Assembly: GCF_002563895.1 (NCBI RefSeq)
Contig: NZ_PDJB01000001.1
Location: forward strand, 4,199,501 to 4,263,500
DNA from: Pseudomonas lurida
GTDB lineage: Bacteria; Pseudomonadota; Gammaproteobacteria; Pseudomonadales; Pseudomonadaceae
Direction of reading: 5' to 3'
Length of the DNA: 64,000 nucleotides
Shown: piece by piece, positions 17,694-26,504 of the stretch
Layout of the letters: each line of letters opens with the position of its first letter
How positions within the stretch are numbered: the first letter of the stretch is position 1
Program-made: the position numbers and the translations under genes
Notes under the pieces: generated by a model
Told to the model about the DNA's origin: nothing
The model's database searches: none
Seen by the model: only the letters and a program-made list of their open reading frames with translations

Positions 17694-19222
17694 AACCCTA
17701 CGACCCAAATGCCCACCAAGGCCAGACTCAAGCGGATATCGCGCAGACCGCCACGGCTTTGGCCACGAATGAAGTGGTCAGTCGCTTTGGCAGCGCCAAC
17801 GCCGAATACATCAAGGGGTTCACCGGCGTCGACAATGAAGTTGGCAAGCAACTGAGCAAAGGCCTCAAGGGAATCAGCTCCGAGGGCACTGGTGTCAAAC
17901 ATCGTGCGGGTTGGGCCGCAGAAGTGGCCAGCACCAGCCGAGACAACGCGCAGGCCATCATCAACAAGTCCACCGAACGAACGATTCGCAGTGATGACCT
18001 GAACCGCTACGGTATTCAAACCGAAGGCAAGTACCGCGAAGCCGTCGACCGCGTACGGGTAGATGCCAAGGGCAATATCATCTACGAGGCACAGACCAAG
18101 CTGGAGGCCAATGGCAACCGTGTGGCTAACCAGGTAAGCCACGAGGAGCACAAGTACAGCAAGTATTTTGGCAAGAAACTCGAACTGCCCAGCGAGCAAG
18201 TAGACGACGCCCGAGCTTACTGTCGCCGGCGTGCTGCGGGTCTGCGCAAGCACGCCGAAACAGCGGAGCTGGAAGGCAAGACCGAGCTCGCCGAGAAATT
18301 CCGCGAGCGTGCGAACAAGTTCGACAAGCTGGAACGCGAAGACATCGTCGACTTGGGCATCACAACCGAGCAGGCCGTCGACTATGTCAATAATCCCAAG
18401 GGCGAGACCCTCAAGGATATTGGCCGTACCAGTCACCAGGCGGGTCTCGAAGGCGCGAAAGTCGGCGCGGTTGTCGGCGGCTCCATTTCTCTGCTGACCA
18501 ACCTGTTCAGTGTCGCCTTGAAGAAGAAAGAGCTCGTTGAAGCTACGCAGGATCTGGCCATTGACACGGCCAAGGCCGCCGCCCTCGGCTACGGCACTGC
18601 GTTTGTCGGAGCTGCCATCAAAGGCGGACTGCAGCAATCGAGCAGCCAGACCATGCGCACACTGTCAAAGACCAATGCACCGGCAATGGTCGTCGATATC
18701 TGCTTGTCTCTGGGCGACTCGATCAAACGCTACGTCAATGACGACATCAGCGAAGCGCAATTACTGCACGAGGTCGGCGAAAAAGGTGCTGGCATGATCT
18801 CCAGCAGCATGATGGCCGCGCTGGGACAAGCCGCAATCCCGATCCCGTTCGTCGGTGCTGCGATTGGCGGGATGATCGGCTACACCTTGTCGTCGATGTT
18901 CTACCACGTCGCCTTGGAAGCCGCCGAGGGCGTGGAACACTCCCGTGTTCACTTGGCGCGCGTGCAGGCCATCGAAGCCGCCGCCCGAGAACAAATCGCA
19001 GAGGAACAAGCTCGACTGGACGCATTTACTCGAAGCGAGATCCCGCAACTGCAACAAGCGACCCTGCAACTGTTTTCCACCGCGGGCATTGCCAGTAGCA
19101 ACGTCAATGACATGGCGGCAGCCATCAACCTGTATGCCGGGTTACTAGGCCAACAGCTGCAATTCCAATCGATATCCGAGTTTGATGACTTCATGGACTC
19201 GGACAGTCCCCTGACTTTCTAA
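17690..19222 (+). CDS. Unknown protein: possible PD-(D/E)XK-like N-domain fused to glycine-rich membrane helices
   Basis: A 510-residue protein I cannot assign to a named family. Residues 65-245 are soluble and charged and contain GWAAEV (Glu78), a strand VDAKGNIIYEAQTK with Asp125, Gln135 and Lys137, and YSKYFGKKLELPSEQ. The E ... D ... QxK spacing resembles a PD-(D/E)XK nuclease core, which is a hypothesis. Residues 255-275 (GAVVGGSISLLTNLF), 295-312 and 366-405 (IPFVGAAIGGMIGY) are Gly/Ala-rich hydrophobic helices of the pore-forming or glycine-zipper kind. The C-terminus is coiled-coil-like. It overlaps the WYL gene by four bases. Confidence 0.75.
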   Translation: MKPYDPNAHQGQTQADIAQTATALATNEVVSRFGSANAEYIKGFTGVDNEVGKQLSKGLKGISSEGTGVKHRAGWAAEVASTSRDNAQAIINKSTERTIRSDDLNRYGIQTEGKYREAVDRVRVDAKGNIIYEAQTKLEANGNRVANQVSHEEHKYSKYFGKKLELPSEQVDDARAYCRRRAAGLRKHAETAELEGKTELAEKFRERANKFDKLEREDIVDLGITTEQAVDYVNNPKGETLKDIGRTSHQAGLEGAKVGAVVGGSISLLTNLFSVALKKKELVEATQDLAIDTAKAAALGYGTAFVGAAIKGGLQQSSSQTMRTLSKTNAPAMVVDICLSLGDSIKRYVNDDISEAQLLHEVGEKGAGMISSSMMAALGQAAIPIPFVGAAIGGMIGYTLSSMFYHVALEAAEGVEHSRVHLARVQAIEAAAREQIAEEQARLDAFTRSEIPQLQQATLQLFSTAGIASSNVNDMAAAINLYAGLLGQQLQFQSISEFDDFMDSDSPLTF

Positions 19223-19256
19223 ATCACCCTGCGTGCTCCAAAAGGATGACTCACCG

Positions 19257-19835
19257 ATGTTGATAAAACTGCTGTCCGATGCGGACAAACATCATTTACT
19301 GGACCTGGCAAAGTTGCTTTCGATTGCCGATAAGCCGCTGCTTTGGGATGGCAAGCGTGCGGATGAACTGACCTCGGGTACCAACCTGGATGCTCTGGTG
19401 ATCCAGGAGGGCGAGCAGGAGTGCGAGCTGATCGCCGACCTTGAAAAATCGGTTGGCAAGCGACCGGACTTCGCGGATTTCATGGAATTCTTTGGCGATT
19501 CGGTCAACGTAAAGAAACGCTTGACCGACGTATTGAAAAAGTACCCCGTGCCCAAAGCTGGCAACCCGGAAACACGCGTTCAAGCCGCCACAACAGTGCT
19601 CAAGGAAATACTGAAGGGCAAATCGTTCGAATTGCCTTCAGCGCCTAAAGTCATTCTTTTCGAGTTGCTACTGGTATCACTTCGTGACGGGCATATCTCC
19701 AGCATCGAGTGGGCGCTGCTCAAGGAATTCCAACAGCACCATCGCCTGGAAGACTTCATTTTTGACGACCTGCTAGAGCGTGCCGAGACGCTGAATCAGG
19801 AAGTCAGCAAAACCATTTCGATCATCCTCGAGTAA
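19257..19835 (+). CDS. TerB-like helical protein in the WYL operon
   Basis: A 192-residue all-helical protein. ATG at 19257 is used; an upstream in-frame codon at 19233 has no better ribosome site. The C-terminal part contains ELLLVSLRDGHISSIEWALLKEF, which has the DG-x-IS-x-x-E-x-x-LL pattern of TerB/DjlA-like helical bundles. These act at membranes in tellurite and phage-associated stress systems. The N-terminal 100 residues are unassigned and acidic. It lies 34 bp after the 510-residue gene and 11 bp before the next, so all belong to one transcript. Confidence 0.7.
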   Translation: MLIKLLSDADKHHLLDLAKLLSIADKPLLWDGKRADELTSGTNLDALVIQEGEQECELIADLEKSVGKRPDFADFMEFFGDSVNVKKRLTDVLKKYPVPKAGNPETRVQAATTVLKEILKGKSFELPSAPKVILFELLLVSLRDGHISSIEWALLKEFQQHHRLEDFIFDDLLERAETLNQEVSKTISIILE

Positions 19836-19846
19836 GGAAACAGAGC

Positions 19847-20875
19847 ATGCCAATTCCCCTGATCATTGGTGCCGTCGCAGCCGCCGCCGGTTTGTACGGT
19901 GCAGCTAAGGGTGTCAGCGGCGCCATGGACCATAGCAGCGCCAAGGACCTGAACAACGATGCCCGCATGCTGGTAAACGACGCGAACCAGAAAGTTGAGG
20001 ATCAACGCCAGAAAACCAATACCACCCTGGAAGATTACGGCCAGCGAAAGTTGCGCGCGTTTAACGGCGTGGTGGCGGAATTTATCGAAACTTTTGAACG
20101 CCTGAAAAACGTCGAGTTGTCGCAAAGCCCCGAGCTGGACAAACTCAATGCAGGCGACTTCACCGGTAAGACGCTCACCGGGCTTCGCCAGGACTACCAA
20201 GCTTTGAAGGACGCCGGGCTAGGCCTCGGTGCCGGCATGGGCGGTGGCGCAGCGCTGGCCTTCGGTGCGTATAACGGCACCATGCTATTGGCCACTGCCA
20301 GCACCGGCACCGCGATTTCTTCGCTGGGTGGTGTAGCCGCAACGAACGCAACATTGGCCTGGCTGGGCGGTGGCTCGCTGGCAGCCGGCGGTTACGGCAT
20401 GGCAGGTGGCATGATGGTATTAGGCGGCATAGTGGCGGGTCCGGCTCTAGCGATCTTTGGCCATGTTTTGGGCAACAAGGGCGAAGAGGCCTTGAACAAC
20501 GCTCGCAGTAATATGGAACAGGCTCGCACTCTGCGCGACCAGGCCGAACTGATGGCCAGTAAGCTCACCGCCATTGAGAAAGTCACAGCGCTGGCGAACA
20601 GCACATTTTCCAAAATCAGCTCGCAACTGCGCCGAAGCGTAAGTGAACTGAAAAAAGTCATTGAACAGGAAGGCGTGGACTATCGCAGCTTCTCCACAGA
20701 GAGCAAGGAAGCAGTGTTTGCCTCAGTGAAGTTTGCCCAGTTGATCAAGGCGATGATAGACACCGCGATCCTCGACAAAGATGGCAACCTGGTCCTGGCG
20801 ACCAAAAAGCGCATCCAGGACGTTGCCGCAGTGGCAAGTGGGCAAAAACCAAGCTTGGATATCCCGGCAGCCTGA
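19847..20875 (+). CDS. Glycine-rich membrane/coiled-coil protein in the WYL operon
   Basis: A 342-residue protein behind AAGGAA. Residues 1-22 are a hydrophobic Ala/Gly helix; residues 35-95 are a charged coiled coil. Residues about 122-210 form a long Gly-rich hydrophobic hairpin (GLGAGMGGGAALAFGAYNG ... GGIVAGPALAIFGHVLG). Residues 210-310 are again coiled coil. The coiled-coil / glycine hairpin / coiled-coil layout recalls apolipoprotein-like and pore-forming toxin subunits such as YaxAB, but I see no firm homologue. A membrane effector partnered with the other two proteins is a reasonable guess. Confidence 0.72.
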   Translation: MPIPLIIGAVAAAAGLYGAAKGVSGAMDHSSAKDLNNDARMLVNDANQKVEDQRQKTNTTLEDYGQRKLRAFNGVVAEFIETFERLKNVELSQSPELDKLNAGDFTGKTLTGLRQDYQALKDAGLGLGAGMGGGAALAFGAYNGTMLLATASTGTAISSLGGVAATNATLAWLGGGSLAAGGYGMAGGMMVLGGIVAGPALAIFGHVLGNKGEEALNNARSNMEQARTLRDQAELMASKLTAIEKVTALANSTFSKISSQLRRSVSELKKVIEQEGVDYRSFSTESKEAVFASVKFAQLIKAMIDTAILDKDGNLVLATKKRIQDVAAVASGQKPSLDIPAA

Positions 20876-20882
20876 GTACACC

Positions 20883-20906
20883 GCGCCCACGCACTGCCGT
20901 GGGCGC
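20883..20906 (+). terminator. Hairpin terminator closing the WYL operon
   Basis: GCGCCCACG / CGTGGGCGC, a perfect nine-base-pair stem with a six-base loop, starts eight bases after the last stop codon. The following bases are CCCTTTCCC, so it is a weak U tract, and some read-through into the YkgJ gene is possible. Confidence 0.65.
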
Positions 20907-20935
20907 CCTTTCCCTGACAAAAGGTATTTCCCTGC

Positions 20936-21226
20936 GTGGACACCTTCCCCTGCACGCAATGCGGCTTGTGTTGTCAACACGTCAACCTCGCACTGGAGAC
21001 TCAATTTCTCGACCGTGGCGATGGCACGTGCCGGCACTACGATGCGGCGAGCAAAGGGTGCAACATCTACAGCGAACGTCCATCAATATGCCGCGTGGAC
21101 CAGCAATACAGCGAGCGATACGCTCGACGCTATAGCTGGGAGGAGTACGTGCGCCTGAACATTGAAGTATGTGAACTGCTGCAAGCCAAGGAGCAACAAC
21201 TCATTCCGACCTACCCGGTGCAGTGA
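20936..21226 (+). CDS. YkgJ-family cysteine-cluster protein
   Basis: A 96-residue protein beginning at GTG. The N-terminus has C-x-x-C-x-x-CC (CTQCGLCC, residues 6-13), followed by GTCRHYD and KGCNIYSERPSICR. These Cys residues are the metal or Fe-S ligands of the YkgJ/CxxCxxCC family, also called UPF0153. Members are small and of unknown role, possibly metal-binding or redox factors. It lies 60 bp after the WYL operon, beyond a hairpin, so the link to that operon is uncertain. Confidence 0.85.
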   Translation: MDTFPCTQCGLCCQHVNLALETQFLDRGDGTCRHYDAASKGCNIYSERPSICRVDQQYSERYARRYSWEEYVRLNIEVCELLQAKEQQLIPTYPVQ

Positions 21227-21690
21227 GGCGCGCCCAATCAATACAGTCGGGCGCAAGGGCCGTTGTGGGATCAAGCAACGCGACTCTGTACACCCAAGCA
21301 AACACGTTCGCTACCTGCCCGCACACGTGCTCCGCCGCAAAAAGCAATTACTAACGGCACACGCCCTGGTCAACCCCGCCTTGATCCTCCACTCGCCGTA
21401 GATCGCCTCCGTCACGAACGCCTGGCAATCAAAGCAAGGGGTGCAAGCCTGGGCGCCGCGCAGCCTGGTGATAATCCTGGCTTTGCAGCGAGCCGAACGT
21501 CGCCAGCAGGCCGACAGCCCCGCCACTGCCGTAGGTAAGCCTGGACGCCTTCGACAAAGGCGTGGGAGATATTTTCAGGTAGCGCACACGCGAGTGTCGG
21601 CTTCATCGCGCAACAGGTGGGCGGAGCCGTCGGGAACCTGCCGGGTTTGCTCCCCCTGCTACGACAAAAAACGTGGCTCCATCTTACGCA
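21227..21690. other. Intergenic region without a supported gene
   Basis: I see no convincing coding sequence on either strand. Open frames here have no ribosome site or recognisable protein. The right end leads into the ArsR promoter. Confidence 0.6.
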
Positions 21691-21718
21691 TTGACATATC
21701 GGTAAATCTCGATATCCT
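21691..21718 (+). promoter_or_regulatory. arsR-type promoter with overlapping palindromic operator O1
   Basis: TTGACA (21691-21696) and TATCCT (21713-21718) are spaced by 16 bp. The spacer is occupied by the palindrome ATATCG-8 bp-CGATAT (21696-21715). A repressor bound there would block RNA polymerase directly. The ATG of the ArsR gene is only seven bases past the -10 box, so the message would be leaderless or have a very short leader unless a second promoter exists. Confidence 0.75.
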
Positions 21719-21724
21719 CGCGAC

Positions 21725-22027
21725 ATGGACTTACTCGAAATATTCAAAGCCCTCTCGAACCGTACTCGACTAGAAATCCTGAAAGGTTTGAAGGATCCCG
21801 AAAAGAACTTCCCCCCGCAGGATGAAGGGGACGTTCATACCGTGGGCGTCTGCGTCAGCAGTATTCAAGAAGGCGTCGGGCTGTCGCAGTCAACCGTGTC
21901 CGATTACCTGGCCACGCTGCATCGAGCGGGCTTGATCGAGACCCGGCGCATCGGGCAGTGGACCTACTACAAGCGAAACGAAGCAACCATCAGCGCCCTT
22001 GCCGAGATCATTGGCAAGGAGCTGTAA
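21725..22027 (+). CDS. ArsR/SmtB family repressor
   Basis: A 100-residue winged-helix protein. The DNA-binding core runs from [16 protein letters not shown] to [34 protein letters not shown]. It lacks the metal-binding CxC of classical ArsR; the single Cys in VGVCVSS could be a redox or electrophile sensor, which is inference. Two nearly identical 20-bp palindromes flank the gene, one in its own promoter and one before the oxidoreductase gene. It probably represses both itself and the downstream enzymes. Confidence 0.88.
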   Translation: MDLLEIFKALSNRTRLEILKGLKDPEKNFPPQDEGDVHTVGVCVSSIQEGVGLSQSTVSDYLATLHRAGLIETRRIGQWTYYKRNEATISALAEIIGKEL

Positions 22028-22041
22028 TTTTTTACTCCAAT

Positions 22042-22061
22042 ATATCGAGATTTCCCGATAT
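22042..22061. promoter_or_regulatory. Second copy (O2) of the ArsR operator
   Basis: ATATCGAGATTTCCCGATAT: its reverse complement matches the O1 site at 21696-21715 in 19 of 20 bases. It lies between the ArsR gene and the oxidoreductase start. Confidence 0.75.
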
Positions 22062-22088
22062 CCCTTTTTACCGAAACGAGGTAATGCA

Positions 22089-23069
22089 ATGAAAGCGATG
22101 ATGCTTGAATCATTTGGCGGCCCGGATTCGCTCGAACTCTGCGAGGTGCCAAAACCAGTGCCGCACACCGGGCAGGTGCTGGTGCGGGTCCATGCGACCT
22201 CCATCAACCCCTTGGATTACCAGGTGCGACGCGGCGACTATGCCGACCTGGTGCCCCTCCCCGCCATCACCGGCCACGACGTCTCCGGCGTTGTCGAAGC
22301 CATCGGGCCGGGCGTCACGAACTTCGCGCCAGGCGACGAAGTCTGGTACACCCCGCAGATCTTCGACGGCCCCGGCAGTTACGCTGAATACCATGTGGCG
22401 GCCGAAAGTATCATTGGCAAGAAACCGCCCACGCTAAGTCACCTTGAGGCGGCGAGCCTGAGCCTCGTCGGTGGTACGGCATGGGAAGCGCTGACCGTGC
22501 GCGCAGCCCTTCGGGTGGGGGAAAGCATCCTGATACATGGCGGCGCGGGCGGTGTCGGCCACGTAGCGATCCAACTGGCAAAAGCCATCGGCGCCAGGGT
22601 GTTCACCACCGTGCGCGAAGCCAACATTGAGTTCGTTAAAAGCATGGGCGCCGATGTGGTCATCGACTACGAAAAGCACGACTACGTCGACGCCATCATG
22701 CGGGAAACGGCAGGTCGTGGCGTGGATGTGGTGTTCGATACCATCGGCGGCAACACACTGTCGCGCAGCCCCGACGCACTCGCGCAACTGGGCCGCGTGG
22801 TCTCGATCGTGGACATCGCCCAGCCGCAAAACCTGGTCCAGGCGTGGGGCAAGAATGCGAGCTATCACTTCGTGTTCACGCGGCAAAATCGCGGCAAGCT
22901 GGATGAACTGAGCACCTTGGTCGCACAGGGTCAATTGCGCCCCCATGTGGGCGCCGTCTATGCGCTGGCCGACATCGGACTCGCCCATGCACGGCTGGAG
23001 AGCCCCAACAACGGCGTCCAAGGGAAGATCGCGATTGCCGTCGTGCCCACTCGAGGAGCAACGTCATGA
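22089..23069 (+). CDS. NADPH-dependent quinone oxidoreductase-like MDR protein
   Basis: A 326-residue medium-chain reductase. ATG at 22089 follows an A-rich, GAGG-containing ribosome site. The GroES-like N-domain (residues 1-125) contains [12 protein letters not shown], and the Rossmann domain contains [19 protein letters not shown]. There are no structural-zinc cysteines, so it belongs to the zinc-independent quinone oxidoreductase (zeta-crystallin) group. It probably reduces quinones or enals. It overlaps the next gene by four bases (ATGA) and is flanked upstream by the ArsR operator, suggesting induction by an electrophilic compound. Confidence 0.88.
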   Translation: MKAMMLESFGGPDSLELCEVPKPVPHTGQVLVRVHATSINPLDYQVRRGDYADLVPLPAITGHDVSGVVEAIGPGVTNFAPGDEVWYTPQIFDGPGSYAEYHVAAESIIGKKPPTLSHLEAASLSLVGGTAWEALTVRAALRVGESILIHGGAGGVGHVAIQLAKAIGARVFTTVREANIEFVKSMGADVVIDYEKHDYVDAIMRETAGRGVDVVFDTIGGNTLSRSPDALAQLGRVVSIVDIAQPQNLVQAWGKNASYHFVFTRQNRGKLDELSTLVAQGQLRPHVGAVYALADIGLAHARLESPNNGVQGKIAIAVVPTRGATS

Positions 23070-23386
23070 TCTACGAGATCGCCGTGCTGCCCGTCCACAA
23101 GGAACACATCGACGCGTTCAGGCGTGCCTTTGCCGAGGTGGCGCCGTTGCTCAGCCGTGCGAAAGGCTACTTGGGCCATATGCTTGCCCAGGGGGTTGAA
23201 ACACCGGAGCGCTTCAACCTGATCGTGCGTTGGGAATCGCTGGAGGACCACACGCCGGGGTTTGAAGCGAGTGAGGACCATCGGCTGTTCATGTTGGGGT
23301 TGGAGGGCTATTTTTCTGAAGAGCCACAGGTCTATCACATTGAGGGGACGACGTTTACCGCGGATGATGATCGAGCCTGGGTTTAG
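23066..23386 (+). CDS. Antibiotic biosynthesis monooxygenase (ABM) family protein
   Basis: A 106-residue ferredoxin-fold protein with the ABM pattern: [16 protein letters not shown], then [27 protein letters not shown] and a C-terminal EPQVYHIE strand. These small dimeric proteins oxidise quinol-like substrates or clear reactive carbonyls. It is translationally coupled to the MDR gene, so the pair probably acts in one detoxification pathway. Confidence 0.85.
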   Translation: MIYEIAVLPVHKEHIDAFRRAFAEVAPLLSRAKGYLGHMLAQGVETPERFNLIVRWESLEDHTPGFEASEDHRLFMLGLEGYFSEEPQVYHIEGTTFTADDDRAWV

Positions 23387-23441
23387 AGGTAGCTTCATCC
23401 TGTACGTTTGGAACTGCACGGAAAAATCCCACGCAAAAAAA

Positions 23442-23461
23442 AGCCTGCATCTCTGCAGGCT
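23442..23461. terminator. Bidirectional terminator between the ABM gene and the tRNA-Asn fragment
   Basis: Stem AGCCTGCA / TGCAGGCT with a TCTC loop. On the minus strand it is followed by an uninterrupted T run, as expected for the terminator of the tRNA-Asn transcript. On the plus strand it can serve the ABM gene. Confidence 0.85.
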
Positions 23462-23479
23462 TCTCTTTATGTCGCTATC

Positions 23480-23532
23480 TGGCTCCACGACCTGGACTCG
23501 AACCAGGGACCCAATGATTAACAGTCATTTGC
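23480..23532 (-). other. Attachment site: 3' fragment of tRNA-Asn(GUU)
   Basis: Read on the minus strand, the sequence gives an intact anticodon arm (AATGA-CTGTTAA-TCATT, anticodon GTT), the T arm (CCTGG-TTCGAGT-CCAGG) and a 3' end GGAGCCA. The 5' acceptor strand and most of the D arm are absent at higher coordinates. A 3' tRNA fragment next to a tyrosine recombinase is the standard footprint of an integrative element. The native terminator just beyond it shows that the left side is chromosome and the right side is element. Confidence 0.85.
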
Positions 23533-23700
23533 TACTGAAAAATCACAAAGGTGCCACGAAAAAACGTGGTGGAGACGTACATCGAATCTATAGCTCAACA
23601 AGAATAAAAACTACCACGCGTCAAAAATAGTCGCGTATCAATAGGAAGTCAAAGCAGCAAAATCTATTGGCCTGTAGGAAAAGTGGACAAGGATGGCCAG

Positions 23701-24624
23701 CTACCGCATCTCCTCCAGTGCATGCCTCACTTGGTCAACATCCACATGAACATATTTCAGCGTGGTACTGATGCTCCGATGCCCCAAGAGATCCTTAACG
23801 ATATGCAAATTGCACCTTGGCTGCCTCATCAAGTCAGTGGCAATCGTATGCCTGAAGCGGTGCGGACTCACGTGCACACCAAGCTTGCGACTGAGCGCCG
23901 TGTAGAAGCGCGAAAGCTGACTCATATCCATCGTTCTACGCATATGCCGCTGAGAGAATTTGTTCACGTTGAAGAGCTGCTCGGTAGACCTAATTCCGCG
24001 CGCTTTGGCATTGATGAGCAAAATCCTCAAGTGCTTAGCGAGTTTGCTGTGGATCGGCACAAGGTGCTCATCAAAGTTTTTTGAGACCTCTGGATGAATG
24101 CAGATCGTCATGTTTTCCAAATCCACATCAAGGGGGCGAAGGCTAAGAAGTTCATTGGCCCGAATGCCTGTGTAGAAAAACGTCTCGAATACCGTCCGCC
24201 AAAACCATGCAGGATGAAACGAAGCCATTACTAGGGTTTTCATTTCAGAACGGGCCATACCCACAAGGATAATTCTCGAGTCTCGAATCAAGCGCTCCTT
24301 AACTGTTTTTGGCGGTCGATTTGGACAGCGCACACCGCATCCCTCGAATGGGTTCTCGAGGAGATTGGTGAGATTGTTTTTTATTGCGTAGCCAAATAAC
24401 GCCCTGAGGTGACGAGCGTATGTGTTCCAACTCACCTCTTTGATATCACGTCCCAGGACTGATCGACGCCAGCTCAAGACCGTCTTCCTGTCGATCTCAT
24501 CAATGAGACAGTCACCTGCAAACCGAATCAGAGCATTGGTAGCGACACGGTACCCCTGTTCAGTCGTAGCTCGCAGTCGCATCTCAAAGAAATAGATCTC
24601 CGGTAATTCTGAGATCACATGCAT
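23701..24624 (-). CDS. Tyrosine recombinase / integrase of the island
   Basis: A 307-residue phage-type integrase. The N-terminal 100 residues form the SAM-like core-binding domain. The catalytic domain shows Arg155 in TGIRANEL, Lys182 in SKNFDE, the HxxR box in PHRFRHT (His255, Arg258), GH at 281-282 in LLGHRS, and the nucleophile Tyr291 in LKYVHV. It lies 168 bp from the tRNA-Asn fragment, its presumed target. Its start overlaps the end of the relaxase gene by 10 bp, so integration and transfer genes are co-transcribed. Confidence 0.93.
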   Translation of the reverse strand: MHVISELPEIYFFEMRLRATTEQGYRVATNALIRFAGDCLIDEIDRKTVLSWRRSVLGRDIKEVSWNTYARHLRALFGYAIKNNLTNLLENPFEGCGVRCPNRPPKTVKERLIRDSRIILVGMARSEMKTLVMASFHPAWFWRTVFETFFYTGIRANELLSLRPLDVDLENMTICIHPEVSKNFDEHLVPIHSKLAKHLRILLINAKARGIRSTEQLFNVNKFSQRHMRRTMDMSQLSRFYTALSRKLGVHVSPHRFRHTIATDLMRQPRCNLHIVKDLLGHRSISTTLKYVHVDVDQVRHALEEMR

Positions 24625-26504
24625 GGTGCTTCATCCTTGAAAGTAGGTGACCCTTTCAACGCCAGATAGGGGTTGTCATAGGGTTTCTCGGTAAATATCT
24701 GAAGCGGATCCTTTAGCAGATAGCCTCTAATGTCTCTGGTTTTACGTGGGCCTCTCACCTCACAGGCCCAAATATTCAAACCACTTGCGCATTTCTCGTG
24801 AATGCTCAGTTTCTCAAAACACCGCTGCACCCACCGCCAATCGGTTGTGCCCTGCTCTTTGGCTACCCTTGCCAATTCAGGATGCTCTTGCGCATACCGC
24901 TGAAAGATTCCGGGAGTCACCAGAAATGCCGTACCGGCCACGCTGTGTACTTTAGCTTTGGCATCGTTGATGACGACTTTATGGGTTACTACACCGCGAC
25001 GAAGCCATCTTACAAAAGCTTTTCCCTGCTCAATCCCGCTCAACATCTCAACCCTTTTGGGTACAACGTCTGGTAGATATTGAGGTTGGGAATATGCGTA
25101 AAGAGATTCAGTCGGTGCAGCCCCCTTGTTGGGAGGGAAGAGATAAGAAGGACAGCTGTCGTTCTCCTCGGTCATACACGTCCGCTGTCCCTCCCAGAGA
25201 TCGTCCGGATACTGCGTCGCCTCCATGTATTCGTCCGGTACTAATTTGTAGCTTGTCTCTGTAGGTTTTTCCGTAAGAACGGGCGACGTGTCCACGAGAA
25301 TATCGGGCGGACGCTGTGGGAAGGTCGCGACCTCTATGTGGGCCTCTTCCCCTGAAGGCTCTAGCGCAGGACCCACCGTGATCAGGCCCGAAAAAGATGG
25401 CGGGCGCTCCCCTCTTTCCCAAATCAATGCAGGTGCGACCTTTAAAAATGTAAGTGTTTTTTGCCATTTTCCACTTTGGACTGTGGCAGTCCATATGGCC
25501 TTTCCTTCAGCATTCACTTGAATGATCGCGTTGTCCTGGAGGACGTTGAACAGTGTGGAGTTCGACGAAGGGATTGAATCGGCCCCCTGGGACAACAAGT
25601 GAGCCCTAAGCTTATCGGCTACTGTCTTGCTCACCAGCCACAACGCATTTTCAGTCAGCCACCCGTCTGAAGCCCGGGGCTGGTTCAACTTCAATTGGTC
25701 GGTTACGAGGTAGCGCAGTCCTTCAATTAACTGACGTTGCGCAGAGTGCTTCGGTGCCGCCAAGGCACGTGAAGGATTACCACCAAGCTCTTGGGCGACC
25801 GACGCTTGGTCAGCCTGCATGACGAGCTCTCCCAATGTGCCGGCATGTTCGTATTGACCCGCGAGGACATAGATGAGCGCGCTCCAAGGATCTGTATAGG
25901 AGCTCAACCAATCCAGGACTGGCTGGGTCAGTATTTGGGTGTAAAGCAGCCCAGCAGCCGCGCCATGGAGCGTGTACTCACGTTCCTTCAGATACTTGAA
26001 GCGGTAATTCCTAGAGATTGGGCCATGCCACGGGTGCCAGCGGGTTCCGTCAGCAAGATGCACTTCCACATCAACCGCTATCTTGCCAATGTCATGAAGC
26101 AAAGCGGCATACGCCAAGGCAGCAGTCCAAATTTCGGTCTGTGCGGCCTGGGTTTCAGGAGTGGCTCCCACAGGTAATAAATGGGACTGACGGATCTTGA
26201 GCGCGAACGCAACGATCTCCAGCCCATGGTCGAGCATCCCGCCAGGATAAGCATGGTGGTGGTTTTCTGAGGCGGGTAGTTGTTGGACCAGCTCGGCGTA
26301 CCGCCTAACAGGCTCCAGATAGAGATCATCAAACTGAGATCGGGAAAGCGAGGTGCGTTGCCAGATATGCTCAAGCAACTTTCTTCGTCGCGGCGTCGAC
26401 AAAAGCTCGGATGCAGTCCTGGGAGCAAGGTACTCATGAGGATCCGCGCCGAAGGTTTGAGATTCAGTTTGGGCGGCCTTTTTCTTCTTCGATTGCCAGA
26501 ACAT
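24615..26504 (-). CDS. traI: MobH-family relaxase (TraI_2)
   Basis: A 629-residue relaxase of the MOBH class used by SXT/R391 and PFGI/PAPI-like ICEs. The N-terminal TraI_2 domain (about 20-330) contains the HD-type metal motifs: ENHHHAYPGGMLDHGLE (residues 80-96) and LLHDIGK (135-141). The C-terminal part (about 480-600) contains the DUF1528 region, with FVRWLRRGVV and GTAFLVTPGIF. It nicks the origin of transfer and pilots the strand to the TraD coupling protein. The oriT itself is not identified; the gene-free 650 bp upstream is a candidate. Confidence 0.92.
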   Translation of the reverse strand: MFWQSKKKKAAQTESQTFGADPHEYLAPRTASELLSTPRRRKLLEHIWQRTSLSRSQFDDLYLEPVRRYAELVQQLPASENHHHAYPGGMLDHGLEIVAFALKIRQSHLLPVGATPETQAAQTEIWTAALAYAALLHDIGKIAVDVEVHLADGTRWHPWHGPISRNYRFKYLKEREYTLHGAAAGLLYTQILTQPVLDWLSSYTDPWSALIYVLAGQYEHAGTLGELVMQADQASVAQELGGNPSRALAAPKHSAQRQLIEGLRYLVTDQLKLNQPRASDGWLTENALWLVSKTVADKLRAHLLSQGADSIPSSNSTLFNVLQDNAIIQVNAEGKAIWTATVQSGKWQKTLTFLKVAPALIWERGERPPSFSGLITVGPALEPSGEEAHIEVATFPQRPPDILVDTSPVLTEKPTETSYKLVPDEYMEATQYPDDLWEGQRTCMTEENDSCPSYLFPPNKGAAPTESLYAYSQPQYLPDVVPKRVEMLSGIEQGKAFVRWLRRGVVTHKVVINDAKAKVHSVAGTAFLVTPGIFQRYAQEHPELARVAKEQGTTDWRWVQRCFEKLSIHEKCASGLNIWACEVRGPRKTRDIRGYLLKDPLQIFTEKPYDNPYLALKGSPTFKDEAPCM

